Source: Dipylidium caninum (taxonomy: Eukaryota > Platyhelminthes > Cestoda > Cyclophyllidea > Dipylidiidae). Taken from it: a stretch of 64,000 nucleotides of DNA. The notes under the pieces were generated by a model. That model saw only the letters and a program-made list of their open reading frames with translations. It ran no database searches and was not told the origin of the DNA. The DNA lies in assembly GCA_017562135.1 (NCBI GenBank), contig QEYB01000100.1:81327-145326 (forward strand), written 5' to 3'. A program made the translations under genes and the position numbers. Below are positions 10,797-22,693 of this stretch, piece after piece; position 1 is the stretch's first letter, and each line of letters opens with the position of its first letter.

Positions 10797-11410
10797 ATGA
10801 ATGTCCTCCGGAATATCCAAGCATGTGCTGTGAGCGGCGCTTCCACTACTAAGAAGAGGACGCATCCCCGGCCCGTCGATGTCTGTGCATTTACGGCTGC
10901 TTCTCAGTCAATTGCCAGCAAGTTTAGCGCGCCTCACAGCCAACCACAGCCTCGGGAGCCTCACATACTTCCATTCGCTTTAGCAACTTTTGCCTTCCAA
11001 AGCCATGCCAATTCTTCCAATACCTCAAGCAGGCATCCCAATGTCCATTGGAGACAATGCAGGGTCCACACTGCCACTCGCCTTCCCCTATTTTCTTGAA
11101 CTTCCCCACTCCACTCTACTCTGTTTAAACGCCAACGACGTCATGCTCTCCGCCCTTTCCACCTCTCGTCTACAGAGGACAACTTTTCGTCTCTCCTCTT
11201 CTCGATACCACCACGAATGCCCGATATGTCACACTTTGGGAAGCCTCTTGAAAATATTGCATTGTTCACGCTGCTACCCGCCTCTTCTTCACTGATCACT
11301 GCAGCCTCATATTATGCCTCCTCTCTCTGCTCTCCACTCTCCTCTTTCCTTGTCAACACGCACTTAGGTCAACTGATATCCGTGCCTCCAGAAAGACTGA
11401 AAGCACTTTA
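10797..11410 (+). pseudogene. Frame-broken relative of the 275-codon right-arm ORF
   Basis: Starting at ATG 10,797 (MNVLRNIQACAVSGAS), this reads the same protein as the right-arm minus-strand ORF at 40,328-41,152, but switches frame twice through small indels near 11,030 and 11,200. The shared stretch STSRLQRTTF is intact. The copy ends where the 1,234-base insertion begins. If the right ORF is a gene this is its pseudogene; otherwise neither is coding. Confidence 0.3.
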
Positions 11411-11822
11411 GGCTATATGAGATGAAAGGGAGGCCGAAGTATCTAGTGAAAGAGCCAATTTCTTCTTTCGGCAGCCTCTCCTTTCATAATGAAGAAAGTA
11501 GAGATACGGAGGCTTCAATTGGATCCTCACGTAGGCAGGGGAGGAAACAGACTTTTTAACACTTCGCTCACCATCTCCTTTTACAATTTCGGTCAGTTAA
11601 TCTCAAGGATCAGAGAGGTTCATATTAGCCCCTACAATATAAATGATTTAGCGTGGTAACTCTTCTTCGAGAAGAATGCTCTTTATCGTGAGAATGCCAC
11701 TTAGCCCGATTATGCCATACATTTGCATGCCTTTGAGGAGAGCGCCCTCTTCTCCACGATGTCATCCACAACTCAGATATTCACGTCGACTATCCTATTT
11801 CAGTCAGACATTCACCTCAACA

Positions 11823-11909
<87 letters not shown>

Positions 11910-12644
11910 CATCTCCTCCTCTCAACTAGTCTCTTCTACCTCCGACACTCTGTCAACAGAGCCTCACTCCATTCCTCTCTCACTCCACCCTCCTTTAACT
12001 CTATTCATCAATACTTACCCAAAATAAAAGAAATAACTTTACATGACATATACACATAACTCACACCTAGGCCAATAGTGAGAATTTCCACCTTCTCAAT
12101 GAAGCCACTTCCAACTCACAAATGTCTGCATAATTATACCAATGGTACGACACTCACGCCAATATTCCAAGCACAAAGCCAATCAATCCACCTACTAATC
12201 CTATAATTCCTCCTCACAAAACACTCTACATTAGACCCAAAGGAACATCAGGTCCACATACTAAGAAGAACAACCTTTTACACAAGAGACTTCACAAGTA
12301 GCCAAATATGACTATTGCAGGTTCACAGCCGATTGCCTTTAAAACGCAATGCTCCCACCACTCATCTCCCACTCTCAGTTTCTTCACTGCCTTCGCGCAC
12401 TCATAAAAATTGCATGTGCACGCGCCAGGGTCCGTCGATAGCTGATAGAATTATTTTATACAAATATGGGCTACTTGGGACACTGTATCTTCCCCGCTAG
12501 TCGTGGATCAGAACGATTTTCTCTTTTGTCCTGCTTCCAAGTTTACCAAACCTGAGTAAATTAGTTTGTGTACTTGGCAACCTATAAAAATATGCCCTGA
12601 GGACACTAATAGTGGGAAAAGATCGTTTGCTCACATTTATCACA
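11411..12644. other. 1,234-base segment present only in the left arm
   Basis: Left sequence runs CACTTTA, then this block, then TCCCACAAC. The right arm joins CACTTTA to TCCCACAAC with only AGCT between. Coordinate offsets on either side differ by the same 1,234 bases. I see no terminal inverted repeats or clear target-site duplication, and no transposase-like ORF. It contains a TGCC microsatellite. It may be an insertion here or a deletion on the right. Confidence 0.75.
11824..11910 (+). repeat. TGCC microsatellite, about 22 units
   Basis: A perfect tetranucleotide array. Because the unit is 4 nt and lacks stop codons, all three forward frames read Pro-Ala-Cys-Leu repeats, which creates misleading ORFs (11,676-12,059). 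Confidence 0.95.
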
Positions 12645-14320
12645 TCCCACAACTTTTTTACTTCAATCAGACAAGTCGAATGTCCCTCATAGCTAAATGC
12701 ACTTGACGCGGTGCCAAGTGTAGATGTTGGGATGTTGCATGGTGGAATTAAGGAAGAGAAATCTTGGAGAAATATGTTCACATTGGGTAGAAAGCGGGAA
12801 ATGGGATTGAGGAGAGTTTCGTAAATTTAATGAATCGAGCGAGGGTGTGTGTGGGTGTGGCTGTGTGTGATGAATGCGGAGAAAAGGCCGAAGGCAGCGT
12901 GTCATCGAGGTACGCAGTGGGAGTTTGCGCTCAACCACATTGTCAAAGCTGTGCCCGAGTTGGAGAAAAGGGATGTTGGGAAAAGGGAGTGTCGGTGAAT
13001 GCGAGTGATGCTGGGTGGAATGCTTCAAAATGGTGCATTGATGAAGGAGAAGGTGATGTATGATCGAGCTACATGTTGCTTGCTTAGATGGAATCGCAAT
13101 GTCCACTTTGTACATGGATAGCGGAAAGCAGAACATTGGATGAACCTGAAGGAGCCTTTTCAAATGAAGGGAATTTGACTTGGTGCTAAGTGCAGATTGA
13201 GGGGCCTTTCCTCCTTTCTTCGCCGTTTGGTATATGCTATGAATGACCGTTTCTTTGGCCTATGACGGTTTCTTTGATTAGATTAAAATGCCACTCCGAT
13301 GAGCTGGAAATTTGACGTTCTCGGGAGGAATGACTCGAGGTTGTGGCAATTTGGCGTATTTTTCCATATGAGACTTCACGATGAACAAAGTCGGCCTGAA
13401 AAAGTGTTGACATGCTCTTGGTGGAAGGTCTTTCCGAGAAGAAACCACTCCACTTGGTTAGACCTTCCCGCTCTCCATACGATGTCTCTCGGTCGAGCCG
13501 TCGGGCTGCAATCCTCTTGTCCCTTCTTAGGCCACAGTTCTGTGGCCATGAGAATGGTGGTGGTGGCATTTACATGAAAGTGGTCTCTCTACTTGCATGT
13601 GAATTCTTTAGTGCATGCCTAAACTACGCAACAGGCTACTGACAAGTTGCAATTAGCATGTGATTTGTTTATGCAATAAGGCGTGTAAATGCAGTATTCA
13701 TTGCAGTAGGTGAAAAATGGGCAAAGGCAAAGGTCACTTTGGCCGGGATCAAATATATGAGTGAGAAGAGTGTAGAAGATGGTAGAAGTAGGCGTCTGGC
13801 GGGCAGGAGGGCGGGGCCGGGAGCCAAGCCACTCACGTGGAGATGATGTTGGAAATGCTAGTGGCGACGATGCCCGTTTCTTCTAACTATCAGACCAATA
13901 TGCGCAGAGGAGGTCACTTCCTAGGCAAGTTCGCGCCATATCCATTGCGAATGCAACTGCGGGTAGCGAAGAGGCATTAGGAAACACTTCCGTCTAGGAG
14001 CTTATCTCCGCAACTTACTCCAGCAACGGATGGTTGGCGCTGGAAAAACACTTCGACCGCTGCGCTGAATCGGTCAAGTCGCCTCCGCTGGAGTCGCGTA
14101 TTTATGGGACTTTGAGGTCGAGGGCGAGGAGGAGGAGGTGGCGCGATAGCAGCACCGCGGTTTTTCTGGTTCGCTCGCAACGGACGACATCAACCGTCGG
14201 TGGGCCTCGCCTTATGTGACGTATAAGCAAAAGACCTCAATTCCTCAGAAATCGCCTTATTTACCGACACCACTTATAATCATCAACAAATGCTTAGGCG
14301 CTCCAGGCCCCAGTTCATAG
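12645..14320. other. Arm sequence, no gene called
   Basis: Homologous to 38,911-40,545 on the right. A minus-strand frame at 13,237-13,569 (110 codons) is only partly open on the right, and the overlapping plus-strand frame is equally long. No splice-supported exon was found. Confidence 0.4.
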
Positions 14321-14744
14321 GTTACCCTCACACTGGCGAATATTGTTTTCGCCGTCGTCGGAAGTGTTATTGGTTTTGGCGTTCAGGCGATGTTTTGCCA
14401 CTTAATCTCTCACATTGTGGTCGACTTGGCAGTGCGGATATCCTCACAAACACTCAACCACCAACCCATCGGGGATGTACTGTCTTTTGGCACAGGCGCG
14501 GGAACCAGCACTCCATCGCCTATCTCAGCACGCGGAAGAGTCAGCCTGCAGAGGCTGCGGCCTTACAGGCCCGAACAGGTGAGGATTGCGTGCCCCGCAC
14601 CTGCCAACACTGCGTGAAAGGTTGAAAACTGGGTCACTTAATTGGCGTGCTGTTGCCAAGATCACGGAGGTGAGGTGCGGGCCGTATGATTGGAACGACG
14701 TTCTGGCAGAGTCTGAGGTGATTGGTGTATCTAGCAGCGGTTGA
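14321..14744 (+). pseudogene. Degraded exon of a membrane protein (left copy)
   Basis: After an acceptor-like CAGTTCATAG the frame beginning at 14,321 encodes a hydrophobic segment (IVFAVVGSVIGFGVQAMF), a polar stretch, and reads to 14,617. Compared with the right copy, two single-base losses near 14,593 and 14,612 shift the frame. Reading then resumes (ERLKTGSLNWRAVAKITEV) and ends at TGA 14,742-14,744 after EVIGVSSSG. The right copy is in frame exactly where this one shifts, and broken elsewhere. Both look like relics of one coding exon with a single predicted membrane span. Family not recognised. Confidence 0.45.
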
Positions 14745-16683
14745 GACGTGGAGGTTGCCAAACTAGACTCAGGCCCAGAGAGTCCCTCTCGCCTCTCCTC
14801 ACCTCGCTCAATGATAGCCCTCACCTCGTGCCGATGGCCCTATGTTTCTTCATGCATGGCATTAAACCGGGCCTGTTGGTGCCTGAATGACTGGCATATG
14901 AGCACATTAACCATGACAGTGACTTCTATGGTGAGTGCACACTGTAATTTTGGTCTGTTCATCCGAAAGATTTGGCACTTTTGAGAATATCTGGAATGGC
15001 GGCTTCTTATGCACAAGTCTGTGTGATTACTAGGCTCTGCACCGACTCTAAGACTGCCGATGCTTTGTGCATTAATTGTTTACCCTTAGGTAAAGAGACC
15101 GTGCAGTAGTGGCCGACTTTCCCCGTCAGAGTGTTTGTCAACATGTCGCGTTGGACAGGAGGTCCGGCTTCACGATGACTGCCTTTTGTGTCGCTAGTGG
15201 GCTTGAGCCGATGTTAATCAACGTACTGGTGGAAAGATTGCTTCTAGCCTCCATCCAGTGAGAGGACCGAGGCAGATGAGGCAGTGCGAGACACTCGCAG
15301 AACCACATAGTAGTTGGATCTCCCGTGGTCTCTTCCCCATATGAATGAAGTTATTTTTCGATTCCTCAGGTGCCAATGAGAATAGCATTCTGAATCTTGC
15401 TTTTCCATCGAAAAACAAATAGCGTAGGGAACACTTGATAGCTGTCAGAAACGGGAAAACTTGCCGTCACATCGTGGATCACAGATCGAGGCGTTTCTTT
15501 CCATTGGCTGGGCGTCGACTAACTGCCCGCCTTAGGGGAATGGTAGACTACCAAATGCATTTTAGAATAGACTGTGCACAAGGAAATCTTCCTGTCGGTT
15601 AGCTAGAACAGGTTGCCAACTCAAAGGAAGTCATGTCTCAATCTTGGCAAATCTAATGCTCTTGTAACCCACTCCTGTTTGCCCGTGGGGGAGGAGAGGA
15701 TGAAAGGTGAAGAGAAGGCCAGTGGCCCCTGAATAAGCAGCCGGTGTGCTTATGAACAGCTGGGCTGTTCCCGCGCTGCTGTCATTTTGTCGGCAGACAG
15801 TGGCGGCTGTTGCAATGCCTGCATTATCCAAGTGGCCGCCTCTGTTGTTATTCCGAGTACAGAGTGAAAAGGGACAAACGCTCGGCCCCCTAAGCCGTGA
15901 TTTAGCGGTGGTGATGACCTGAAACCGCAGGTCACGGCCATGGAGTGGGTCGGTGGGCGTTTACACGAGAGTTGCGCCGAAGAGGTACGAAAATGGCTGC
16001 CCCGAACTGATGCCCGCGGCAGGCGAGCAAAGCTTGGGTCGGTTGCTAAGACGATTGGCGCTGAGGAGTGGGCGGGGAAGAGGCCGTGGGGCCAGGGGAG
16101 GTGAGGGAGGGCGGATTTGTCGGCATAACAGGTTTTTCGGCCTGTTTCATCACGTTTCCTCAGTGTTCGGGCGCGCCAACTGGCGCTCTATCGTCGCAGA
16201 TACGTACTTCATTTCAGCCCTTCTATGTAATTCCCGCTTGACCTCATGTGAATTGCAGAGATGAGAACAAAAGATGGGCTTGAGTGCATGCTCACCACCC
16301 CTGGCTATATTTCATCATAAAGTGAAATACGCGCCTGTTTGTAGCTGAGAAAGCGACTTCACCACTGGTAGAAGTGGTGTTGACTAACCTCATGTCCGGA
16401 AACACCAGACGTGTGGATTACCAAGTGAATTAATTGCGGTCTCATTTAACTTTTAACGGCCGGTCACATGACTCGCTGATCGGAGTCAGAGTCAGCGCCG
16501 CGGCTAATGTGAGTACTTCAAGCTGGACAGGAGGCCTGAGCACCCTGATCGCTCTCCAGCCGACGAATGCCCTTCCGCTTCGTGTCTGCGCCCTTAGCCT
16601 TGAGATTGGGTGCAGTATCATCACCAACTTCTGCTGCCGGGCTGCCAAATGGGTGTGTCGATGCCCGCCAGCAGAGCTGGTGG
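14745..16683. other. Arm sequence, no gene called
   Basis: Homologous to about 36,600-38,480 in reverse complement, with several indels. Open frames on both strands are not preserved together between the copies. Confidence 0.4.
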
Positions 16684-16779
<96 letters not shown>

Positions 16780-16780
16780 C
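16684..16780 (+). repeat. TGCC microsatellite, about 24 units
   Basis: A perfect array. The right arm keeps only about three units at 36,575-36,590 and the third copy in the spacer has none at the matching place, so the array expanded in the left arm or collapsed elsewhere. It generates spurious ORFs in all frames of both strands. Confidence 0.95.
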
Positions 16781-19159
16781 ACACCCCGTGCCGGTCCCAC
16801 GGTCAGCCCTGAGGACGGGCTCCGACGGCACCGACTCACCGTGTGCTTACCGCGGCGTCTGACGTTCCTCCCGGTGTGATCACCGCCGCCTTGACGATGG
16901 CCCTCGCCGTGTCCTCCATCATCGGGTGTTGGAGAAAGCCGCTGGCATGAGGAATCATTAGTTTAGACCCGGACTGGCCTAGTGGCCCTCATATCTCGCC
17001 GTCGATAGCAGCGCCGTGCCTGTTCGTACGGGAATCGCGACCACCTCACCTGCACTCAATCAACCAGCACTGGCGGTTCCGGCTTCACTGCTCTGAATAG
17101 ATTGGGGGCAGTGAAGAAGGGCAACTCCCGTAGCATGTAGGCGGTTGGACAATGATTTGCAGAACGCATTGTGGTGCGTGCCGCCGGGGGACAACTACAC
17201 CGGCATCCGCAATGAAAGACGGTGCGACGCCGGTGCTGTTGGCCCTTACGCATTGAGTACAGAAGTAGGCAAATGCGCAGCCACGATTTCGCATCGTTGA
17301 ATAGATGTGGCAATCAACTGATCATGGCGCGGCAGAGGGGCGAGGAGATGTGGAGACTGGCAATGCACACAATTTGTTTCACGACTGCTCCCTCCTGGCA
17401 CCCGTGAAACTTTCCCTTCCACGTTTGGGCTTAAGAGAAATTAGGTATATAAAATGCAACTCTGGTAACATTTTAAACGCTAACTTCTCTCTCCAAATGA
17501 TGCACAGTCCAGTGTAGGAGCCTTAACTACTGCCGCGCTGCGACGGGGAGGAGTAGCGTTCGCTGCCCGCTCTCCTCACGAACGCGGCCTCGCATCGCTG
17601 AGTGGTGTGGCTTTATTCGGGCCTCAGCGACTCCTTTCAGACACTATGGACATCCATTCGCCACATTTTGCCACATCAGCCGACGTGGCAGCAGCAAGGT
17701 TTACTTGGCACACACGCTGGTTAACCCAGCCACTGTGTAACCCCGCCACGGAGCTGGAGCGTCATGTGCCACCGATCGCGCTGAGGTTGAGTCAACTGCG
17801 GTCAAAACGCAACAGGCGCTGCTTCTCCTAACATGGCTTTATCACGCGCTCACACAACCGTGGTGAAATTAAAATGATTCGGATAATAACTTTTAGAAGC
17901 ATTTTTCAATTAAACGCTGCTACCGTTGTGCGATGTCTTTTCATCCACTCGAGAAGACGCCTCCGCTCATTCCATCTTCTCCACTGGCCCGTCTCCACCC
18001 TCCTGCCCCCACGTGTTAGGTAAAGGTGCGCACTTGTAAGTGAGCCAGTGTCTTTTACTTGGTAGAGGTGGAAAAGTGCAACAGTGTCTCGCTTCCTCCT
18101 ACGCTCTGACTGCACTTGCTTTCGTGGAATGATGTAGATTGGAGGACTGGGTCAACTGACATTTGTAAAGTCCCCCTCAGTAGCGTCCTGGGCCGGGTCG
18201 AGCAGGACGGTTGGGGTCTAGGAAAGGACGAATATCCTCCGTCGCGGTGGGTCAAAGCAATCTCAGCCACGACGGCAGGGTCGCTGCAGCCCCCACTACC
18301 AAATAACCGGGCATTTGTCGTGGCACCATCGGCTCTGGTGCTCTGCACACCGACCACAAAGCCGAGCGACATGACTAAGGCTTAAAGTGGGCAGTTGACG
18401 GACCCGACAGAGCATAAACAGCCGCGATGGTACCTTCATTTGCGAGGCCTGCTTGACCCAAATGGCCGACACTGTCGGCATGTAAACACCGTGGCAACCG
18501 CGGTATCAAATACACCAGTCTGGCCACCGCCCTTGCCCTTCGGCGCCCGCCCGCCGGTCCCCCGCCCCCGGTCCCCGTCCGCGCCCTCTCCCATAATCCC
18601 ATGTCATGAAACAGCTGCACACACCACAGCACAGCCCGGCACGAAAGAGATCACAATTGAAATTTCGTCCATGTGATGAGTACTCACCTTTTCTTGTATG
18701 AAAGGAGAAAAGCTGCAGGTTGTCTACCACCTTTAAACAGTCACTGTAGCAAGCGTGCATATAAGAATGTCGACATTCATCTTTAAAATGTAAATTGTCT
18801 GTCTATACAGTCAGTTCATATATATGTAATATATAAAAAAAACTGCGATCGCGGGGATTTTTACGATCGTTTGACAGAGGACAAATGCACTTTGATCCAG
18901 AGTAGACGTCATCGTTTTCACAGGGAAAAATTCTGCTAACAATTATGGGGATCTATCGAGTACTGCGGCTGCCATTGCCATTGCCATTGCGAGGGCCTGA
19001 CCGACTGCCTTGTTCGCGTCGACAACTTCTGACACGTCTACAAGACGCATTCAGCCCTCCGCTTTCAACCCTCGCGGCACCGTGTTTTGCAAGGCCTTCG
19101 CACGATTGGTCGACTGTAGTCACAGTGTGTCATCAACGCATCACTCCTCCACACTGCGT
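16781..19159. other. Arm sequence upstream of the kinase, no gene called
   Basis: Identity to the right arm (34,196-36,570) rises along this stretch from about 90% to nearly 100%. It contains a possible CxxC-type reading frame (FICEACL) at about 18,437-18,480, just before a GTAAAC site, too weak to call. An AT-rich patch with ATATATAT lies at 18,820-18,840 and a TGCCAT triplication near 18,970. Confidence 0.4.
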
Positions 19160-19168
19160 ATAAAAAGC
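19160..19168 (+). promoter_or_regulatory. TATA box, left kinase copy
   Basis: TATAAAAAG lies 62 bases upstream of the proposed ATG at 19,230, which would put transcription start near 19,190. The same motif stands in the mirrored place of the right arm (34,187-34,195, minus). Confidence 0.55.
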
Positions 19169-19229
19169 ACCTCCTGCAGAGGGGAATCATTTACTAATCG
19201 CATCGAGGTTACTCTCTTGGTCCAATCCT

Positions 19230-20507
19230 ATGGCAGACGATCACTGTAGAAGGTTGAATAACCCGCTTCAGAAGATAAGAGCAGGAGTCAGCTCCCTTCC
19301 ATTACACTCACAGGTTGTGCACTCAGGCAAAGGAGGGCGGCTTCGGAAAGGTGTTCAAAGTCATCCACGATGAGACCCTCGAAAGAGTTGTCACCAAACA
19401 AGGCGACTCCAACCGTGTTCCCTGTTGGTGTAGGGTAAGCTCGAAGACAGGCATAACTCAACGCGTCCTTTTTGTTGCACTTTTCTTCGGATATACAGTT
19501 TGCTCTCCATTCTTTGCTCTAGCTGGATGGCGAAATGTTACCGATGGAGGTGATGCTGATGAAGAAGCTGGAGCACGTCGATGGGGTCCCGAGAATGCTG
19601 AAGGTCTGCGAAATCCATGGCAATTGGAACATTGTGATGGTGGGTGGCTCACCGGCTGTTCGCGATCTCTTCGGCCACATTTGTCAGCGTGGGTGCCTGA
19701 GTGAGCGCGAGTCTGCTTTCGTCATGTACCAATTAATTGGTATTTTGATGAAATGTCAAGACGCCGGAGTCATTCACCGAAAGCTCAAGGATGAAAATGC
19801 TCTCATCAACTCAGACAACCATGAAATCCAACTCATCGACTTTGGATCTGGTGCTTTTCTGCACGACGGTATCTACCATGATTTCTATGGTAGGTAACCC
19901 ATCTTCCCACTCAACATGTGTGATGTGAGATATGTGACGTCCTAACGCTCTTCTCTCAATAGGTGCCGGAGTCTATTGCCTGCCGGAGTCGCTAAGAACT
20001 TCTGGGTACCATGGTAGGCCTGCAGAAATCTGGACGGTGGGGATTTTGCTGTTCGTCATGATAAGGGGACATCCCCTTCATGAGTGACAACGAAATTCTC
20101 ACAGGCAGAGTACATTTTCGTCGGGACTCCGTCAGTATCGAGGCAATCGATCTTGACAAGTGAGTTTCTCCCAATTTCTCTCTTTTTTTCTAAATTCATT
20201 CCTGCCTGATCACGCTGTTTCATCCGCATATAGCTCATGCCGTTGTCTGGACCCGAGTAGACGCCCAAGCCTGATGCAGGTTCTCCTCCATCCGTGGATG
20301 CGGATCTTCCGTAACACCATCGCCAGGCTTGAATGTCGCCTCTTCCAGTATGCTTTGGACGAGTCAGCCAATCATATGCCACCGCCATTGGCTACCTCCA
20401 TTAGCGTTCGCTCTGGCTTTTACGATCTTGCCGATATTTGCATGGCACACAGCAGCATCTCGTTAAACAATGCCAGGTTGATAAGAAAAGTTGAAAAGTG
20501 GAAGTAG
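19230..20507 (+). pseudogene. PIM-like kinase, frameshifted left copy
   Basis: Exons mirror those of the right copy: 19,230-19,252 (tentative), 19,314-19,434, 19,523-19,889, 19,963-20,159 and 20,234-20,507. Kinase motifs seen are a degenerate glycine loop (EGGFGKVFK), the VVTK lysine, LPMEV for the helix-C Glu, HRKLKDEN and LIDFGSG. Compared with the right copy, two bases are missing near 20,061: ATGATAAGGGGAC here, ATGATTAACGGGGAC there. This shifts the frame after FVMI and brings a TGA within about ten codons. The conserved Trp of the PEW motif is Ser here. A truncated kinase-like protein is the most it could make, so I call it a pseudogene by sequence; expression is unknown. Confidence 0.75.
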
Positions 20508-21514
20508 GAGACGGAGGCACGCCTAGAGCAGGAGCAACTGCCTCAATAATCCTAGTCGGAGGTCCCCTCTCACGAGATCGCAGAGAGAGAGAAAGCATGG
20601 TACAAGCCATCTTCCTCCGCTCAAGTCAGCAGAAGCAGTCAGCGCGCAATATAACCGTCATGTCCACAGCGGCTATTTCAGGAGGCATGAGTCTACTTTT
20701 TTACAAATAACACTTCCAACATTGTTATCGGTAAAACTGACGACTCGACATTCCTTGGAACGCCGTTCACACAAATCCTGCTGTTTCTGGTAGTCTTCGG
20801 GAATACGGTGCACGCCATCCGGAACTCTCTAATCTGCAGACTGGACAGGTGCCATTCCGTGTGTCGGGCCACAGTCGGACGAGTTGCTTGCGTGAAGTTA
20901 ATGTGGTGACTAGACGATTTCGAAAGAGACTCTTTCGTTGAAGTAACCTGGAAGCGTGTAGTCATTCCGTGCGGAATCTGAGTGTCCTCCGAGAAGGAAA
21001 ATCAGACCAGGCAATACCTTTGTCACAGAACTCGACTAACTTGTCACACTAGATGAAAAGAAGCAAAAGGTGGATTCAACCTTCCAATTTATTCCAAAGG
21101 CCTTTTGTTCTCGACCGAGGCTGAAGCCGCAAGAACACCAAAACTAGTTCTCACCTCACATCACTTCCGTTCCTCGACGACCAGTGATATGATACTGTGA
21201 AAGAAGCTGCATTCGACAAAATGGGCTGACCACCTCCCAGAAGAGTCTCCACTTCGCGGGCCAAAAGACTGAAGTTCAGGTGAAGTGGGAGAAAGGTCTG
21301 CGCGGTGAAGGCTTTGAAAGCAAGTGATTGCCAAGTAATGCGAAGTCCGTTCTGGCAGCAGTCACCCCTCGCCAGCCGACCGAAGAGACAAGAATGGCCA
21401 CCTCAGAGTGTGTGTGTGTTCGTTCATGTGTATGTCTTCGTCTACGGAAATAGTAAAATTTCATGTGTTGACCAAGACCGTTAGTTATTTCCATCCGAGG
21501 CCAGACGGCTATTC
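20508..21514. other. Downstream of the kinase, no gene called
   Basis: Nearly identical in both arms, so the second copy gives no independent test of coding. A plus-strand frame at about 20,687-20,908 without an ATG encodes a hydrophobic stretch (FTQILLFLVVFG), and a 90-codon minus-strand frame overlaps it. I cannot choose between them. Confidence 0.35.
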
Positions 21515-22254
21515 TTACAGCCATTCCCGCAATCCCTCGCTGCACCAGACCAATGGAGAGCCGTTGAACCGGCGGAGGGGAGGAGAGGGTATGGTGGGAT
21601 GGGGAACGAGGGAACGTGGGAAGGCTAACTTTAGCCTAAAAATTGGCTAACTGCTGGATGAGATGCTTCACTTCTGTTCAAGAGGGCTTAGCTTAATCAT
21701 CTTCCTCAGAAGGCTCATTGTAGTGCGAAACCAGTTGTCTTTGGATGGCCCAGTGTCAGAGGGAGCAGGCGAGTCACAGGCCGAAAGGCGACACAATGGG
21801 GAATACACACACTGTCACCTAAAGTTGTGATTTCCATTGCGTAGTCGGTCGTGTAGTTTTCGATGTGCCACGGAAACTCTCCGCGGGAGGGAACACCCGT
21901 GTGAATGCCATATGCACAGGGAAATGTCCGCCTGTGTTGCGTTGAAATAAAATTCCCGGGAAGCGGCTGCGTGATTATCAACGCATTTTAATGATGGGCT
22001 CGAACCACAACAAGGCAGGAGAGGGAGGGAGGCGGCTCCTATTCCCTTTCTCGACACCAGGAGCGGTTGACCTACTCTTGAGGGAAAAACACGCAACACT
22101 CGGCGGCCTCTTGCTCATACATGTAAGTTAGAAGTGCAGCTGAAGTGCCATGGAAAGGCGTAATTTGACGATAGTGGTTTTGCTCTCTCTTCACTTGCCT
22201 TAATGTGAATGGTGAACTTACTTCAATCGGTGTGGCGAATTGATTACGAAGCAT
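21515..22254 (-). CDS. Three-exon small gene model (left copy)
   Basis: Proposed minus-strand exons: 22,222-22,254 (ATG, ending in a perfect GTAAGT donor), 21,819-21,931 (acceptor AACGCAACACAG, donor GTGACA) and 21,515-21,539 (acceptor TCTGGTGCAG, stop TAA). Phases agree and give a 56-residue product starting MLRNQFATPIE. A rival frame of the middle exon reads GVPSRGEFPWHIENY, which recalls the start of an S1 protease domain, but it does not join in phase to exon 1. Donor 2 is weak. The right arm carries the same structure at 31,097-31,836. No family is assigned. Confidence 0.3.
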
Positions 22255-22519
22255 GAGTGTTGGTCAATTGTCAATCTGGAAGAGTGAAGTATGTCGGCAA
22301 GATACCTTCGATTATTGAAAATTCATTGTCACGAGTCGCGCGTCAAAATGCCAGTCAATCGGTCTCTCACCGCGCGGCGCCAACAGGGTCTGGGGCGGTG
22401 GCGCAAATGTATCGTCCGCACTCCGCGCTTTACTCGGTATTAATCAAATGCCACGATGACATCCCCTGCCGCACTTGTGAAGTGTGCTTTACATTCACGG
22501 CATCGTGCGAGGCGTTGTG

Positions 22520-22536
22520 CGGGGCGGGGCGGGGCT
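22520..22536. promoter_or_regulatory. GC-box cluster
   Basis: GGGGCGGGGCGGGGC matches a double Sp1-type GC box inside a CpG-rich stretch, about 160-175 bases upstream of the ORF at 22,694. The mirrored cluster is at about 30,816-30,832. Confidence 0.4.
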
Positions 22537-22693
22537 AGGTGGAGAGCGGCGACAAGGCGGTAGTTCCCACGGCGTCCCGCCACTCGGAAGAGAGAAACCA
22601 CCGTCGTACTTTTGTAGCTAACACGGTTGCAACTAAGGGAGATGGAAGAAAGACTAATTACTTTTAGCGATTTGTACGTTCAACGACGGTTAG

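Noticed and set aside
11676..12059. 127-codon frame with Pro-Ala-Cys-Leu repeats
   Set aside because: Created by the TGCC array, which is open in every frame; no support outside it.
16434..16879. Several long frames on both strands
   Set aside because: All depend on the TGCC array; the right arm without the array has no equivalent long frame.
18395..18676. Zinc-finger protein suggested by FICEACL
   Set aside because: Only one CxxC pair is visible, stops lie close upstream, and the arms are too alike to test conservation.
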